Shown here: piece after piece, positions 54,152 through 64,000 of the stretch
How positions within the stretch are numbered: position 1 is the first letter of the stretch
Layout: each line of letters starts with the position of its first letter
Assembly (NCBI RefSeq): GCF_014873485.1
Contig: NZ_JADBDT010000001.1
Location: 248,001-312,000, forward strand
Direction of reading: 5' to 3'
Source: Sphingopyxis sp. OAS728
GTDB taxonomy: Bacteria; Pseudomonadota; Alphaproteobacteria; Sphingomonadales; Sphingomonadaceae
DNA: 64,000 bases
Translations under genes and position numbers: made by a program
The notes under the pieces: model-generated
Database searches by the model: none
Seen by the model: the letters and a program-made list of their open reading frames with translations, nothing else
Told to the model about the DNA's origin: nothing

Positions 54152-54577
54152 CTATACGCTGCTCGTCGCAGGACCCTTAAGTTCGACCAGATTTCCTTCG
54201 GGATCGCGAAAATAGACCGAAGGACCTTCGCCCTCGGCACCGTAGCGTGTCCCCGCTTGCTCGATAGTAACGTCGTGATTGGCAAGGTGCGCGCGGATTG
54301 CGGTCTCGTCGAACGGAGCAATGGCGAGCGCGAAATGGTCGACATTGCGCCCTTCGATTCCCGCCGCCGCGCCGCCGGTAGCCCCAAGCTTGCCGTCGAT
54401 TGTCACAAGGTCGATGAGCGATTGCCCGGCGCGAAGCTGGAAAAGGCCAATTTCCGCCTGTTCGCGCTCGTCGCTGCAGCCGAGGACTTCGCGGTAAAAG
54501 GCCCGCATCCGGTCGATGTCGGATACGCGCAGGACGATGTGATCGAGGCCCTTTAGGCCGAAGGGTGGGGTCGGCAT
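54152..54577 (-). CDS. VOC family protein (glyoxalase/dioxygenase fold)
   Basis: 141 residues. Paired beta-alpha-beta modules: [20 protein letters not shown] (first metal-ligand His), [37 protein letters not shown] (second His), and [20 protein letters not shown] (Glu). The pattern matches small VOC enzymes such as glyoxalase I-like or fosfomycin-resistance-like proteins, with all metal positions filled. Exact reaction unknown. It lies downstream of an Ala-rich lipoprotein gene, from which a terminator separates it. Confidence 0.87.
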   Translation of the reverse strand: MPTPPFGLKGLDHIVLRVSDIDRMRAFYREVLGCSDEREQAEIGLFQLRAGQSLIDLVTIDGKLGATGGAAAGIEGRNVDHFALAIAPFDETAIRAHLANHDVTIEQAGTRYGAEGEGPSVYFRDPEGNLVELKGPATSSV

Positions 54578-54654
54578 CGAAATATTCCTTTCCGGCGACG
54601 TGCCTGTGTCTGACGACGCCTGACCGGCCCATCCGGTTTCATTCTGTTGCGGGC

Positions 54655-54691
54655 AAAGAAAAAGGCGGCCTTCCCAAGGGAAGACCGCCCA
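54655..54691 (-). terminator. Intrinsic terminator of the Ala-rich lipoprotein gene
   Basis: On the minus strand a stem GGCGG-T-CTTCCC with GGGAAG-G-CCGCC (one mismatch), loop TT, followed by TTTTTCTTT. A good rho-independent terminator about 40 bases past the stop at 54728. Confidence 0.85.
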
Positions 54692-54727
54692 AATCTCGTT
54701 TCAGTCAACGCCCCGAAGGGCTGCGAC

Positions 54728-55018
54728 TTACTTCTTTTCTTCAGCCGGAGCAGCAGCGGCCGGAGCAGCAGCGGCGTCAGCCGGAGCAGCGGTGGCAGCA
54801 GCAGCGTCAGCAGCCGGAGCAGCAGCTTCTGCACCAGCAGCAGCAGCGTCGGCACCAGCGGCAGCGGCTTCAGCGCCAGCAGCAGCGGCGTCGGCGCCTT
54901 CTTCAGCAACCGCTTCAGCGGCCGGAGCTTCGGTGGTGGCTTCTTCAGCAGCCTTTTCACCGCAAGCGGCGAGGGCGAACATGCTGGCAGCAACGGCGAT
55001 AGCAGCAAACTTCTTCAT
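54728..55018 (-). CDS. Small Ala/Glu-rich repeat lipoprotein
   Basis: 96 residues. Lipoprotein signal MKKFAAIAVAASMFALAACG with lipobox LAAC (Cys19). The mature part is Glu/Ala-rich (EKAAEEATTEAPAAEAVAEE) then imperfect repeats of GA-D/E-AAAA (three or four copies, 8-9 residues each), ending PAEEKK. The coding DNA is full of GCAGC triplets, so copy number may vary between strains. Low complexity, negatively charged and probably extended, as for proteins that bridge membrane and peptidoglycan (Lpp-like). Own promoter region upstream (55019-55164) and own terminator suggest high expression. Confidence 0.75.
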   Translation of the reverse strand: MKKFAAIAVAASMFALAACGEKAAEEATTEAPAAEAVAEEGADAAAAGAEAAAAGADAAAAGAEAAAPAADAAAATAAPADAAAAPAAAAPAEEKK

Positions 55019-55164
55019 GATGTGTGGGCTCCCTAAAATGCCTTACCGCGTCGGGAAAAGTTTCCCGGACCGCGAGCCGCGGGATTTAGCCGTTCCGCAT
55101 GAATCGTCAACAAAAATAATTGAGATGGTCGGCGCGCGCGGGATTCTGTCATTTCTCCGTCACA

Positions 55165-56550
55165 CTAGGGAAGCTCGGCGTTCGTGCTGTTCGCCAGAAT
55201 CGCCAGAGTCGCGGCCCAAACCGTCACATTCTGCCGCAATTGCGCGGGGTCGATCTTGTCGAGCGTGTCGTCGGGCGTGTGGTGCAGGTCGAAATAACGC
55301 GTGCCATCTTGGGCCAGATCGACCGCCGGAACGCCGGCCTGAACGAGCGCGCCGATGTCGGCGCCACCATTGGCGGGCTGCTTGCCGCGTACGACCCCGA
55401 ACGGCGCGACGGCAGCGGCAATCCGGTCCGAAAGCGCTTTGGCGCTGTCAGGCAGTTTGAAGTCGACACGCCACACGCGGTCGGCACCGAAATCGGATTC
55501 GAGCGCGACGGCATGCTTCTCTTTGCCATGCGCGTCGAAATAGGCCTTGCCCCCAAACACCCCGACCTCTTCGGCGCCCGCCCACAGGATGCGGATCGTC
55601 CGGCGCGGCTGGCCGGCAGTCATCACATGCTTGGCAGCGGCCGTAATGATCCCGCAGCCGGCGGCATCGTCGATCGCCCCGGTGCCGAGATCCCAGCTGT
55701 CGAGATGGCACGCGACGATCACCGGGCTGGCGGCGGGGTCGCTGCCGGGCACCTCCGCGATGACATTGCCCGAACGCTGCTGCCCGAGGTTCTGCGGCGT
55801 CAGGAGCAGCTTCATCCGCATCGGCGCAGCCGCCTGACCTGCTTCCACACGTTTCCATTGCCGTACGACCTGGTCGGCGTCGGGATTGGAGAGCGCGCCG
55901 GCGGGGATCGGCTTGACGCCGGCCTCGAAATTGGTCCCGCCGGTGTGCGGATTGCGGTGGCTGTCGGTTCCGATCGAGCGGATCACGACGGCAACCGCGC
56001 CTTTCTTGGCCGCGACATTCGCGCCGGTGAAGCGCGCGCGACCATATTGGCCATAACCGCTGCCGTCCTGCGCGGCCTTCATCTGATGATCGATACAGAC
56101 GATCTTCCCTTTCACCAGATTGTCGGGCGCGGCGACGAGCGCGTCATAGCTAGCGAAATAGACGACATCGCCCTCCAGCCCTTTGGGGCCTGTCGAGGCG
56201 CTGGTACCGAGCGCGGTGATGTGAAGCTTCTGCGGCTGGAACGGGCCGGTCAGCGACGCCTCTTCGGCGCCGCGCACCCATGTCTGCATCATGAAGGGTT
56301 CTTCGCGCACATTCTGGAACCCCATTTCGGTGAGCCGCTTGACGCCCCAGCGCCGGGCTGCCGCCTCGGCCTCGGTCGCCGCCTGCCGCGGGCCGATTTC
56401 GGTCGTCAGCCCTTCGGTGATCGCCCAGGCCGGGTCGTCGCCCTGTTGCGCCAGTTCGGCGGCGCTCGGCACCGTCTGGCCCGATACGGCAGTCGAGAGG
56501 AAAAGGGCGGCGATCGCAGTTAAGCGAGTAGGGGTGCTGGGGATTTTCAT
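55165..56550 (-). CDS. Secreted M28 family aminopeptidase
   Basis: 461 residues. Signal peptide about 1-24 (LTAIAALFLSTAVSGQ). Prodomain-like N-terminal segment and PA-type insertion (VVYFASYDALVAAPDNLVKG) precede the M28 zinc domain: IVACHLDSWDLGTGAIDDAA (His and Asp ligands), ILWAGAEEVGVFGGKAYFDA (catalytic Glu-Glu), ALESDFGADR (Asp ligand), and YFDLHHTPDDTLDKIDP (last His). All ligands are present, so an active di-zinc exopeptidase is likely, in the periplasm or medium. It is divergent from ettA. Confidence 0.92.
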   Translation of the reverse strand: MKIPSTPTRLTAIAALFLSTAVSGQTVPSAAELAQQGDDPAWAITEGLTTEIGPRQAATEAEAAARRWGVKRLTEMGFQNVREEPFMMQTWVRGAEEASLTGPFQPQKLHITALGTSASTGPKGLEGDVVYFASYDALVAAPDNLVKGKIVCIDHQMKAAQDGSGYGQYGRARFTGANVAAKKGAVAVVIRSIGTDSHRNPHTGGTNFEAGVKPIPAGALSNPDADQVVRQWKRVEAGQAAAPMRMKLLLTPQNLGQQRSGNVIAEVPGSDPAASPVIVACHLDSWDLGTGAIDDAAGCGIITAAAKHVMTAGQPRRTIRILWAGAEEVGVFGGKAYFDAHGKEKHAVALESDFGADRVWRVDFKLPDSAKALSDRIAAAVAPFGVVRGKQPANGGADIGALVQAGVPAVDLAQDGTRYFDLHHTPDDTLDKIDPAQLRQNVTVWAATLAILANSTNAELP

Positions 56551-56680
56551 GCCGCTTTCCTAACGACGCACCCCGCGCGCGCAAGCGCCGATTGCCAAGC
56601 TCGCGCCCATTCGCTAACCGGCGCGCAACTCAAATCTCTCCCGGCCGCGCCCGCGGCCCAGCCTCTACCGGAGCATATCC

Positions 56681-58360
<1,680 letters not shown>

Positions 58361-58365
58361 TCCCG

Positions 58366-58812
58366 ATGACGGGGGAGGGGGCTCCGATTTCGTCGAGCGC
58401 GATCCGTTTGGATGCGAACGCGCTCAACGCCTTCATGGCGGAGGCTTTCCCCCATTCGGTCCCCGGCTCGCGAGGGCATGTCGTCTCGGCAGTGCCAGGC
58501 CACATCCAGGCTCGCCTCGATCCCAACGAGAAGGCGCTTCGCCCCGGCGGACTGATTTCGGGGCCGACGCAGATGGGCTTTGCCGACATGGCGGCCTATG
58601 CGCTCGTCCTGGCGCACATCGGTCCCGTCGCGATGGCGGTCACCAGCGCGCTGAACTACCAGTTCTTGCGCCCGTGCCGGCCGGGACCGCTGTTCGCCGA
58701 CGCGCATATGCTGCGCCTCGGCAAACGGCTGGCGGTGATGGATATCCGCATCTGGACCGACGATGCCGACAAGCCTGTCGGTCAGGCGAATGTGACCTAC
58801 GCGATTCCTTAA
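58366..58812 (+). CDS. PaaI family thioesterase (hot-dog fold)
   Basis: 148 residues. RPGGLISGPTQMGFADMAAY carries the hot-dog helix with the catalytic Asp position, and AMAVTSALNYQFLRPCRPGP plus VGQANVTYAIP are typical of PaaI-type acyl-CoA thioesterases. No signal peptide. Five bases after ettA, so probably cotranscribed; its stop overlaps the convergent DUF899 gene by four bases. Acyl substrate unknown. Confidence 0.85.
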   Translation: MTGEGAPISSSAIRLDANALNAFMAEAFPHSVPGSRGHVVSAVPGHIQARLDPNEKALRPGGLISGPTQMGFADMAAYALVLAHIGPVAMAVTSALNYQFLRPCRPGPLFADAHMLRLGKRLAVMDIRIWTDDADKPVGQANVTYAIP

Positions 58813-59510
58813 TATTCCAGCGACGGATACCAGTCGGTGCCGCGGCCCGACGGTGTGAGGTCGAGAATCGACCACAGGCTGGCAATATCGGGCGCATCGC
58901 GCGGGTCCTGCCCGGGATCGGCCATTTCGGCGGTCATCTCGCTCTTCCAGAACAGGCGGATGCCGCTGCCGTTGCGTTTGAAGACCGCCAGCGCTGGATT
59001 CTCGCTGCCATCGGCATTGAGCAGGCGAAAGTCCTGCGCATAATCGTCGCCGACCGTCTGGACGAAATCGAGCGCCTGCCAGCCGCGTTCCTGCGCAAAA
59101 GCCTTTTGCCGCTCGACCGGGCTGCGCCCCAGGATTTTCAGCGCGACGCGTTGTTTGATGTCGTTGCCATTACCATTCACCGCGCCCAGCCAATTGGTGC
59201 ACATCGGGCAGGGGCGCTCGCGTTCGGGACCATACATCCAGAAATAGGTGATGAGCGTATCATGATCACCGAACAAGTCGGCCAACCCTAGTTCGGCGCC
59301 GTTCGCATCCTTGAACCGGTAATCCTTCATCAGGGGCCCCGGCGGCAGCTGGCGCCGCTGTTCCGCGACACGCGTCATCCGGCGTCGCAGGTCGATTTCT
59401 TCGGCGAGCAAGGATTTACGGGCTTTGGTGTAAGATTCATCTTCGCCGGGGAATGCACGTCTACGGGAAGCAAGCGCCGGCGCAGCCGACAGGGTTTGGC
59501 GAAGGGCCAT
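58809..59510 (-). CDS. DUF899 family (thioredoxin-like) protein
   Basis: 233 residues. RRRMTRVAEQRRQLPPGPLM, YRFKDANGAELGLADLFGDH and the single CPMC motif in PERERPCPMCTNWLGAVNG belong to the DUF899 family, which has a thioredoxin-like fold with CPxC in place of CxxC-redox sites of thioredoxin. A disulphide-redox or peroxidase-like role is suspected but unproven. Start ATG 59510 has AAAAGGAG upstream. Convergent with the thioesterase gene. Confidence 0.82.
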   Translation of the reverse strand: MALRQTLSAAPALASRRRAFPGEDESYTKARKSLLAEEIDLRRRMTRVAEQRRQLPPGPLMKDYRFKDANGAELGLADLFGDHDTLITYFWMYGPERERPCPMCTNWLGAVNGNGNDIKQRVALKILGRSPVERQKAFAQERGWQALDFVQTVGDDYAQDFRLLNADGSENPALAVFKRNGSGIRLFWKSEMTAEMADPGQDPRDAPDIASLWSILDLTPSGRGTDWYPSLEY

Positions 59511-59602
59511 CCAATTCTCCTTTTTGGGAGAACGTGCGATTTTGGCGATTGTTGCAGCAGCGCGTCACAATTGCCCGCAGCCAGGGCTCGCTTCGTCGCC
59601 GA

Positions 59603-60181
59603 TCAGGCGGGCGCGATTTCCCACAGGATCAGCTTGGTCGCCTGGACATTCTCGCGCCCCTTCGCACCGTCCAGCCGCGTCAGCTTTGCATCGCCTTTCA
59701 GCGCGCTCATTTCGAACATCGCATCGATTACGACGACTTCGCCCGCTCCGACCTCGACCTCCATCGTGCCGGCGTTCGCCATCAGCCCCTTCGCCATCGC
59801 GGCGTGCAGATGGTGCTTGCCGGGCGCGACATCGGCCATCAGCATCTGGCCCGATTTGATCTGGCCCTTTGCCGTCTCGTCGAGCGTGACGTTCATTCCC
59901 TGAAGCGCGGCGACGAAGCCGCGGCGCGTCACATAGATGCGCGCCTTGCCCTCGGGAGCGCGCATCGCGCGGGCATCGGCCAAGGTGGCAGTGTCCGCCT
60001 TCTTGCCCGATTTGTTGCTCGACAATGACCAGACGATCAGCCCGATGATCGCGACGAGGGTGACGACCGAAAAGGTCAGAATCGCGCCGGTTGAGAGCGA
60101 TTGAGCAAGCGCGGGCCCCAGAAACGCGCCGACAATCGCGGCGACAAAGATCATGGTCACCCAGAATGTATTTTTGCTCAT
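59603..60181 (-). CDS. Small membrane protein, DUF2846-like
   Basis: 192 residues with two N-terminal membrane helices (VTMIFVAAIVGAFLGPALA and AILTFSVVTLVAIIGLIVWS) and a C-terminal beta domain: KARIYVTRRGFVAALQGMNV, IKSGQMLMADVAPGKHHLHA, and VEVGAGEVVVIDAMFEMS. The pattern (IYV.R, then GQ....PGKH) resembles DUF2846 domains, which are often on lipoproteins and in the periplasm. Function unknown. It follows the carbonic anhydrase gene by 14 bases, so likely one operon. Confidence 0.68.
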   Translation of the reverse strand: MSKNTFWVTMIFVAAIVGAFLGPALAQSLSTGAILTFSVVTLVAIIGLIVWSLSSNKSGKKADTATLADARAMRAPEGKARIYVTRRGFVAALQGMNVTLDETAKGQIKSGQMLMADVAPGKHHLHAAMAKGLMANAGTMEVEVGAGEVVVIDAMFEMSALKGDAKLTRLDGAKGRENVQATKLILWEIAPA

Positions 60182-60195
60182 GTCGCCCCTCCTGT

Positions 60196-60834
60196 TCAGG
60201 CGGGGGAGAAGTCCCCCGTTGCCTCGTCCATCAGATGCAGTACGCCATCGCCGATCGCAAAAAAGGCGCCGCGCAGCTTCAGCGTGCCCCGTCGCTCCTT
60301 CTCCTGAATGCAGGGAAAAGTTCTGAGATTGTCAATGCTTACTCGTACGGCCGCCATCTCCATGGCTCTCCCGGCTTCGCGGGTATCGAGATCCGCATGA
60401 GTTTTTCTTATATTTTCGCTCGCCTCGTCGAGCATCGCGATCCAGTCGGCGATAAAGCCGCCGCGGCCCGGCTCGGCCCCCTCCATCGACTTATGAAGCG
60501 CGGCATGGCAACCCCCGCAAAGGCCGTGGCCCATTACGACGATTTCCTCGACCTTCAGGAACTGGACGGCGAACTCGAGCGCGGCCGAAACGCCGTGACG
60601 CCCCGGCGTCGTCTCGAACGGCGGCACCAGTGCCGCGACGTTACGCACGACAAAGATTTCGCCCGGATTGGTGTCGAAAATCTGCGACGGCTCGGATCGG
60701 CTGTCCGAACAGGCGATCACCATCACCTTCGGCGATTGCCCCACGGCAAGCTGTTCCCAGCGCTCGCGCTGTTGTGCCCAACCGCCGTTACGGAAACGCC
60801 GGTATCCCTCGATCATGTCAGCAAAGTGAGTCAT
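60196..60834 (-). CDS. Beta-class carbonic anhydrase
   Basis: 212 residues. Zn ligands Cys42, His103 and Cys106 ([11 protein letters not shown] and [13 protein letters not shown]); the catalytic pair Asp44-Arg46 is present, as is the conserved [20 protein letters not shown]. It hydrates CO2 to bicarbonate for carboxylases such as biotin-dependent acetyl-CoA carboxylase. Divergent from lipA (62-base gap). Confidence 0.94.
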   Translation of the reverse strand: MTHFADMIEGYRRFRNGGWAQQRERWEQLAVGQSPKVMVIACSDSRSEPSQIFDTNPGEIFVVRNVAALVPPFETTPGRHGVSAALEFAVQFLKVEEIVVMGHGLCGGCHAALHKSMEGAEPGRGGFIADWIAMLDEASENIRKTHADLDTREAGRAMEMAAVRVSIDNLRTFPCIQEKERRGTLKLRGAFFAIGDGVLHLMDEATGDFSPA

Positions 60835-60896
60835 GGACGCGCCTTAGCATAGGTAGAGAGGTTGAGAAGAGGCGCGTGCACGACTATGTGGGCGGC

Positions 60897-61841
60897 ATGA
60901 ACGCTCCCGCATCGCCCGTACAGCCCGCGTCGACTCCCAGCCAGCGCGCGCGCAAGCCCGACTGGATCCGCGTGAAGGCGCCGACCAGCCCCGGTTACGC
61001 CGAAACGCGCAAGCTGATGCGCGAGCTCAACCTGCATACGGTGTGCGAAGAGGCCGCCTGTCCGAACATCGGCGAATGCTGGACGAAAAAGCACGCCACG
61101 GTGATGATCCTCGGCGACACCTGCACGCGCGCCTGCGCCTTCTGCAACGTCAAGACCGGGATGCCGCGCCCGGTCGACCTGCTCGAACCCGAACATACCG
61201 CGATCGCTGCGGCGAAGATGGGGCTCAGCCACATCGTCATCACCTCGGTCGACCGCGACGATCTGCCCGACGGCGGCGCCAGCCAGTTCGTGAAGGTCAT
61301 CAACGCGCTGCGTCGCGAGACGCCGCAGACGACGATCGAGATCCTGACTCCTGACTTTCGCAACAAGCCCGAAAGCGCGGTTGCGGCGATCGTCGATGCG
61401 CGACCCGACGTCTATAACCACAATCTCGAGACCGTCCCGCGGCTCTATCCGACGATCCGCCCGGGCGCGCGCTATTATGCGTCGCTGCGTCTGCTCGAAA
61501 GCGTCAAGCGCCGCGACCCTTCGATCTTCACCAAGTCCGGCATCATGCTGGGACTCGGCGAGGAGCGGATGGAGGTTCATCAGGTGATGGACGACATGCG
61601 CAGCGCCGACATCGATTTCATGACGATGGGCCAGTATCTCCAGCCGACGCCGAAGCATGCCAAGGTCGCCGAGTTCGTGACGCCGCAGGCTTTCGACGCC
61701 TATGCGCAGATCGCGCGCGCCAAAGGCTTCCTGCAGGTCGCCTCGTCGCCGCTGACGCGCTCGAGCTATCATGCCGGCGACGATTTCGAACGGATGCGCG
61801 CTGCCCGCGAAGCGCAGTTGGCGCGCGTCAAGGCGGACTGA
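60897..61841 (+). CDS. lipA: Lipoyl synthase
   Basis: 314 residues from ATG 60897; in-frame GTGs at 60876 and 60888 could extend it. A radical-SAM enzyme that inserts two sulphurs into octanoyl groups on E2 and GcvH. Auxiliary cluster Cys50, Cys55, Cys61 ([17 protein letters not shown]) and radical-SAM cluster Cys76, Cys80, Cys83 ([16 protein letters not shown]) are intact; the C-terminal Ser of [10 protein letters not shown] is present. It supplies the lipoate for the bkd E2 in this window. The Coq10-family gene follows with an 7-base gap. Confidence 0.96.
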   Translation: MNAPASPVQPASTPSQRARKPDWIRVKAPTSPGYAETRKLMRELNLHTVCEEAACPNIGECWTKKHATVMILGDTCTRACAFCNVKTGMPRPVDLLEPEHTAIAAAKMGLSHIVITSVDRDDLPDGGASQFVKVINALRRETPQTTIEILTPDFRNKPESAVAAIVDARPDVYNHNLETVPRLYPTIRPGARYYASLRLLESVKRRDPSIFTKSGIMLGLGEERMEVHQVMDDMRSADIDFMTMGQYLQPTPKHAKVAEFVTPQAFDAYAQIARAKGFLQVASSPLTRSSYHAGDDFERMRAAREAQLARVKAD

Positions 61842-61848
61842 CGGACCT

Positions 61849-62328
61849 TTGCCTCGGCATCACGAAACCCGCGTCCTGCCGTATAGCGACGAGCAGATGT
61901 TTGCGCTCGTCACCGATATCGAGCGCTACCCCGAATTCCTGCCGTGGGTTGTCGCGCTCCGCATCCGCAGCGACAGCGAGCATGAGGCGGTCGCCGACAT
62001 GATCGTCGGTTTCAAAGGGCTGCGCGAAAGCTTTTCGTGCCGCGTGCATAAGGAGCGGCCGCGCGAGGTATGCGTGAGCTACATCGACGGGCCGATGAAG
62101 CATCTGAACAATGAATGGCATTTCCAGCCGGCCGAGGGCGGGGGATGCCGCGTCGATTTCCTCGTCGATTTCTCGTTCCGCAGCCGCATGTTCGAAGCAT
62201 TGGCAGGCCAGATGTTCGACAAGGCGCTGCGCAAGATGATCGCCGCGTTCGAAACGCGTGCCGACGATCTTTACGGCGCGGGGAGCGCGATATCCTCCGA
62301 CGGCCGGAGTTCGTCCCTTTCGGGCTGA
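61849..62328 (+). CDS. Coq10/RatA family START-domain protein (ubiquinone-binding)
   Basis: 159 residues from TTG 61849, the only sensible start that keeps the domain's first strand (PRHHETRVLPYSDEQMFALV). YDVERYPEFLPW-type text is present as DIERYPEFLPWVVALRIRS, followed by FKGLRESFSCRVHKERPREV and a C-terminal helix MFDKALRKMIAAFETRADDL. Family members bind ubiquinone or related lipids and support respiratory electron transfer; the RatA name reflects an E. coli homologue and not a proven toxin. Its last 58 bases overlap the convergent cinA gene. Confidence 0.85.
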   Translation: MPRHHETRVLPYSDEQMFALVTDIERYPEFLPWVVALRIRSDSEHEAVADMIVGFKGLRESFSCRVHKERPREVCVSYIDGPMKHLNNEWHFQPAEGGGCRVDFLVDFSFRSRMFEALAGQMFDKALRKMIAAFETRADDLYGAGSAISSDGRSSSLSG

Positions 62329-62828
62329 AGCAGGTCGAGCGCGAACAAAGTCGCATGGTGGCGGATCGCGGCGCGATCGGTCGATTCGAACTGGACGCGC
62401 TGGGTGAAATAATCGTCGGGATTCTGGCCGCGCAGCGCACGCGCAAAGACGACCTGGCCGACCGGCTTCTTCTCTGAGCCGCCGCCCGGACCGGCGATCC
62501 CGGTGATCGCGACCGCGACATCGGCGTCGCTGTTGGCGAGCGCGCCTGCCGCCATCGCCCAAGCAGTCGCGAGCGAGACTTCGCCGAAGGTTTCGAGGAT
62601 TTCGCTGCTGACGTCGAGCTGGCTCTGCTTGGCGTGGCCCGAATAGGTGACGAAGCCGGCGCTGAACACATCCGAGCTCCCGGCAATATCGGTCAGCGCG
62701 ACGGACACCATGCCGCCGGTGCAGCTTTCGGCGACGGAGACCTTCCGCCCCACGGCGCGATTCTTGGCAAGAACGGTTGTTGCAAGGTCGTCGCGCGCGG
62801 CAAGGCGCGTTTCAGCATCGGACAGCAA
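62271..62828 (-). CDS. CinA family nicotinamide-nucleotide amidohydrolase (PncC-like)
   Basis: 185 residues, C-terminal CinA domain only. SVAESCTGGMVSVALTDIAG, FSAGFVTYSGHAKQSQLDV, SLATAWAMAAGALANSDADV, and AVAITGIAGPGGGSEKKPVG are family signatures. It deamidates nicotinamide mononucleotide for pyridine salvage. The standalone domain without the competence/damage MoCF half is PncC-type. The 3' end overlaps the Coq10-family gene on the other strand by 58 bases. It lies three bases from the ispDF stop. Confidence 0.9.
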   Translation of the reverse strand: MLSDAETRLAARDDLATTVLAKNRAVGRKVSVAESCTGGMVSVALTDIAGSSDVFSAGFVTYSGHAKQSQLDVSSEILETFGEVSLATAWAMAAGALANSDADVAVAITGIAGPGGGSEKKPVGQVVFARALRGQNPDDYFTQRVQFESTDRAAIRHHATLFALDLLQPERDELRPSEDIALPAP

Positions 62829-62831
62829 GGT

Positions 62832-64000
62832 TCAATTCTCCGGAAGTTTCAAGGTCGCGACGGCCTGCGCAGCGATCCCCTCGCGGCGGCCGGTAAAGCC
62901 CAGCCGCTCTGTCGTTGTCGCCTTCACACTAACCCGTTCAAGCGGAATCGCAAGGATTTCGGCAATGCGTGCGCGGATCGCGGCACGGTGCGGGCCGATC
63001 TTCGGCGCCTCGGCGACGATCGTCAGGTCGGCATGATCGATCCGCCCGCCGCGCGCGGCGACGCGTTCGCCGGCAAAGGACAGGAAACGGTGCGACGCGG
63101 CTCCGCGCCACTGCGCATCGCTCGGCGGAAAATGATCACCGATATCGCCGTCGCCGAGCGCGCCGAGGATCGCGTCAGTGAGTGCATGAAGTGCGACGTC
63201 GGCGTCGCTATGCCCTTCAAGTCCATGACTATGTGCGATTTCTATCCCGCCAATCCATAACGGCTTGTCGGTGACCAAACGGTGGACATCATATCCCATG
63301 CCGACGGCGGTTCGCATTGTGCCAATCCCCAAAAGCGCCGCGAGGATCGCCATATCCTCCGCATATGTCAGTTTATAGAGCCGCGCGTCGCCGACGACTG
63401 CGGCGACCGGTACGCCAAGGCGGCGAACAAGCTGTGCATCGTCGGTCGCGGCCGCCTCGACCGCTTCGGCATGTGCCCGGCGCAAAATGCCCAAGCGAAA
63501 GGCCTGCGGCGTCTGGACGCGCGCCAAGACGCTCCGGTCGACCACGTCGCCGGCCTCGTCCTGCGCTTGTTCGACCAGCGTATCGGGGACAGGCAAGGTC
63601 GGGATCGCCGCCTCGGCGGTTCGCAGGGCGGCGAGCAGGCGGTCGATGACTTCGGTAGCTACGCCCGGCCGCGCGGCGTCATGAACCAGCACCAGCGCCT
63701 CGTCTTCCCAATCGGTCAGCGCCGCGAGTGCGTTGCCGACCGATTGTTGGCGTTCGGCGCCGGGATCGGCGGAAACCCAACCGTCCGGTAGGTCGCCGGC
63801 GGCCGCCACGACGTCACCATTCGCAACTATCACGCCGCCTGAAACCGCAGGATGCGTGGCAAGAGCATCGAGGCTCCACTGCAGCACGGGCTTGCCGCCC
63901 AGCATCGCAAGCTGCTTCGGCAAGCCAAGGTCCGCACGCGTTCCTTGGCCGCCCGCGAGCAGCACGGCCGCAACGCGCGGCGACGGGGAAGGGGTGGACT
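62832..64000 (-). CDS. ispDF: Bifunctional IspD/IspF (MEP cytidylyltransferase and cyclodiphosphate synthase), 5' end beyond window
   Basis: The frame is open to the right edge; the readable part (about 389 codons) lacks only a few N-terminal residues. IspD half: AAVLLAGGQGTRADLGLPKQ near the start, LVHDAARPGV, and VQTPQAFRLG. IspF half from MRTAVGMGYDVHRL, with Zn ligands in GYDVH and HSDADVALHALTDAILGALG, ending GRREGIAAQAVATLKL. A fused enzyme catalyses two non-consecutive steps of the MEP isoprenoid pathway, a frequent alphaproteobacterial arrangement. GTG 63965 is in frame but cuts into the nucleotide loop; the true start is off the edge. Confidence 0.93.
   Translation of the reverse strand, partial: STPSPSPRVAAVLLAGGQGTRADLGLPKQLAMLGGKPVLQWSLDALATHPAVSGGVIVANGDVVAAAGDLPDGWVSADPGAERQQSVGNALAALTDWEDEALVLVHDAARPGVATEVIDRLLAALRTAEAAIPTLPVPDTLVEQAQDEAGDVVDRSVLARVQTPQAFRLGILRRAHAEAVEAAATDDAQLVRRLGVPVAAVVGDARLYKLTYAEDMAILAALLGIGTMRTAVGMGYDVHRLVTDKPLWIGGIEIAHSHGLEGHSDADVALHALTDAILGALGDGDIGDHFPPSDAQWRGAASHRFLSFAGERVAARGGRIDHADLTIVAEAPKIGPHRAAIRARIAEILAIPLERVSVKATTTERLGFTGRREGIAAQAVATLKLPEN

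Noticed and set aside
54740..54960. Triplet-rich repetitive DNA considered as a CRISPR array or satellite
   Set aside because: There are no spacers or palindromic repeats; the repetition follows codons of an Ala-rich lipoprotein.
61849..62828. RatA-like gene beside another small gene as a toxin-antitoxin pair
   Set aside because: The first is a Coq10/START-domain protein and the second a CinA-type amidohydrolase on the opposite strand; neither arrangement nor sequence fits a TA module.

Overview
The window is a continuous, GC-rich, gene-dense stretch of core chromosome from an alphaproteobacterium. A sphingomonad, probably Sphingopyxis or a close relative, fits best. Reasons: the full 14-gene nuo operon is followed directly by birA-coaX-RNase J-DUF1467; 6S RNA lies between zapA and the 5-FCL gene; a fused IspDF is present; and base composition is evenly high in GC. 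I see no insertion sequence, prophage, CRISPR array or integration scar.

Layout. 1-2738: 3' end of a branched-chain 2-oxoacid dehydrogenase operon (E1 alpha, E1 beta, E2). 2845-10644 (minus): four-gene operon of secreted DUF11-type repeat proteins ending in a 1694-residue protein with a beta-barrel-like half; this is the least understood part. 10838-12157: AI-2E/PerM-type permease and tRNA-Asp. 12238-13929 (minus): DUF2842, 5-formyl-THF cyclo-ligase, 6S RNA, zapA and a small partner. 14091-19947: tkt-gap-pgk-class I aldolase plus an O-methyltransferase. 19944-25422: lipoprotein, thiE, OPT transporter, efp, an inositol-phosphatase-family gene and a YbjN protein.

25647-40670: complex I, nuoA-N, mostly linked by 1-4 nt stop/start overlaps, with two extra small genes (30682-31041 and 33052-33192) and unusual low-complexity or His-rich extensions in NuoC, NuoL and NuoM. 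40667-44098: birA (apparently starting at CTG), coaX, RNase J and DUF1467. 44108-51262: a Rap1a/Tai-like secreted protein, a large two-TM coiled-coil protein resembling TipN in layout, an HPt-like protein without its His, a TPR-type protein, an Lrp/AsnC regulator and a soluble histidine kinase with a worn ATP-binding domain.

51296-64000: polysaccharide deacetylase, tRNA-Ile2/Met(CAT), M20 peptidase, tRNA-Pro, VOC protein, Ala-rich lipoprotein, M28 peptidase, EttA, thioesterase, DUF899, a small membrane protein, beta-carbonic anhydrase, lipA, a Coq10/RatA-family gene, cinA and ispDF, the last running off the right edge. The gene set serves central carbon flow (oxoacid dehydrogenase, lipoate synthesis, glycolysis/pentose phosphate), respiration (complex I), isoprenoid/quinone supply and cell division. 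The most promising new biology is the DUF11 surface operon with its Shine-Dalgarno-pairing hairpins, the extra parts in the nuo operon, and the TipN-like/pseudo-HPt/degenerate-kinase group.
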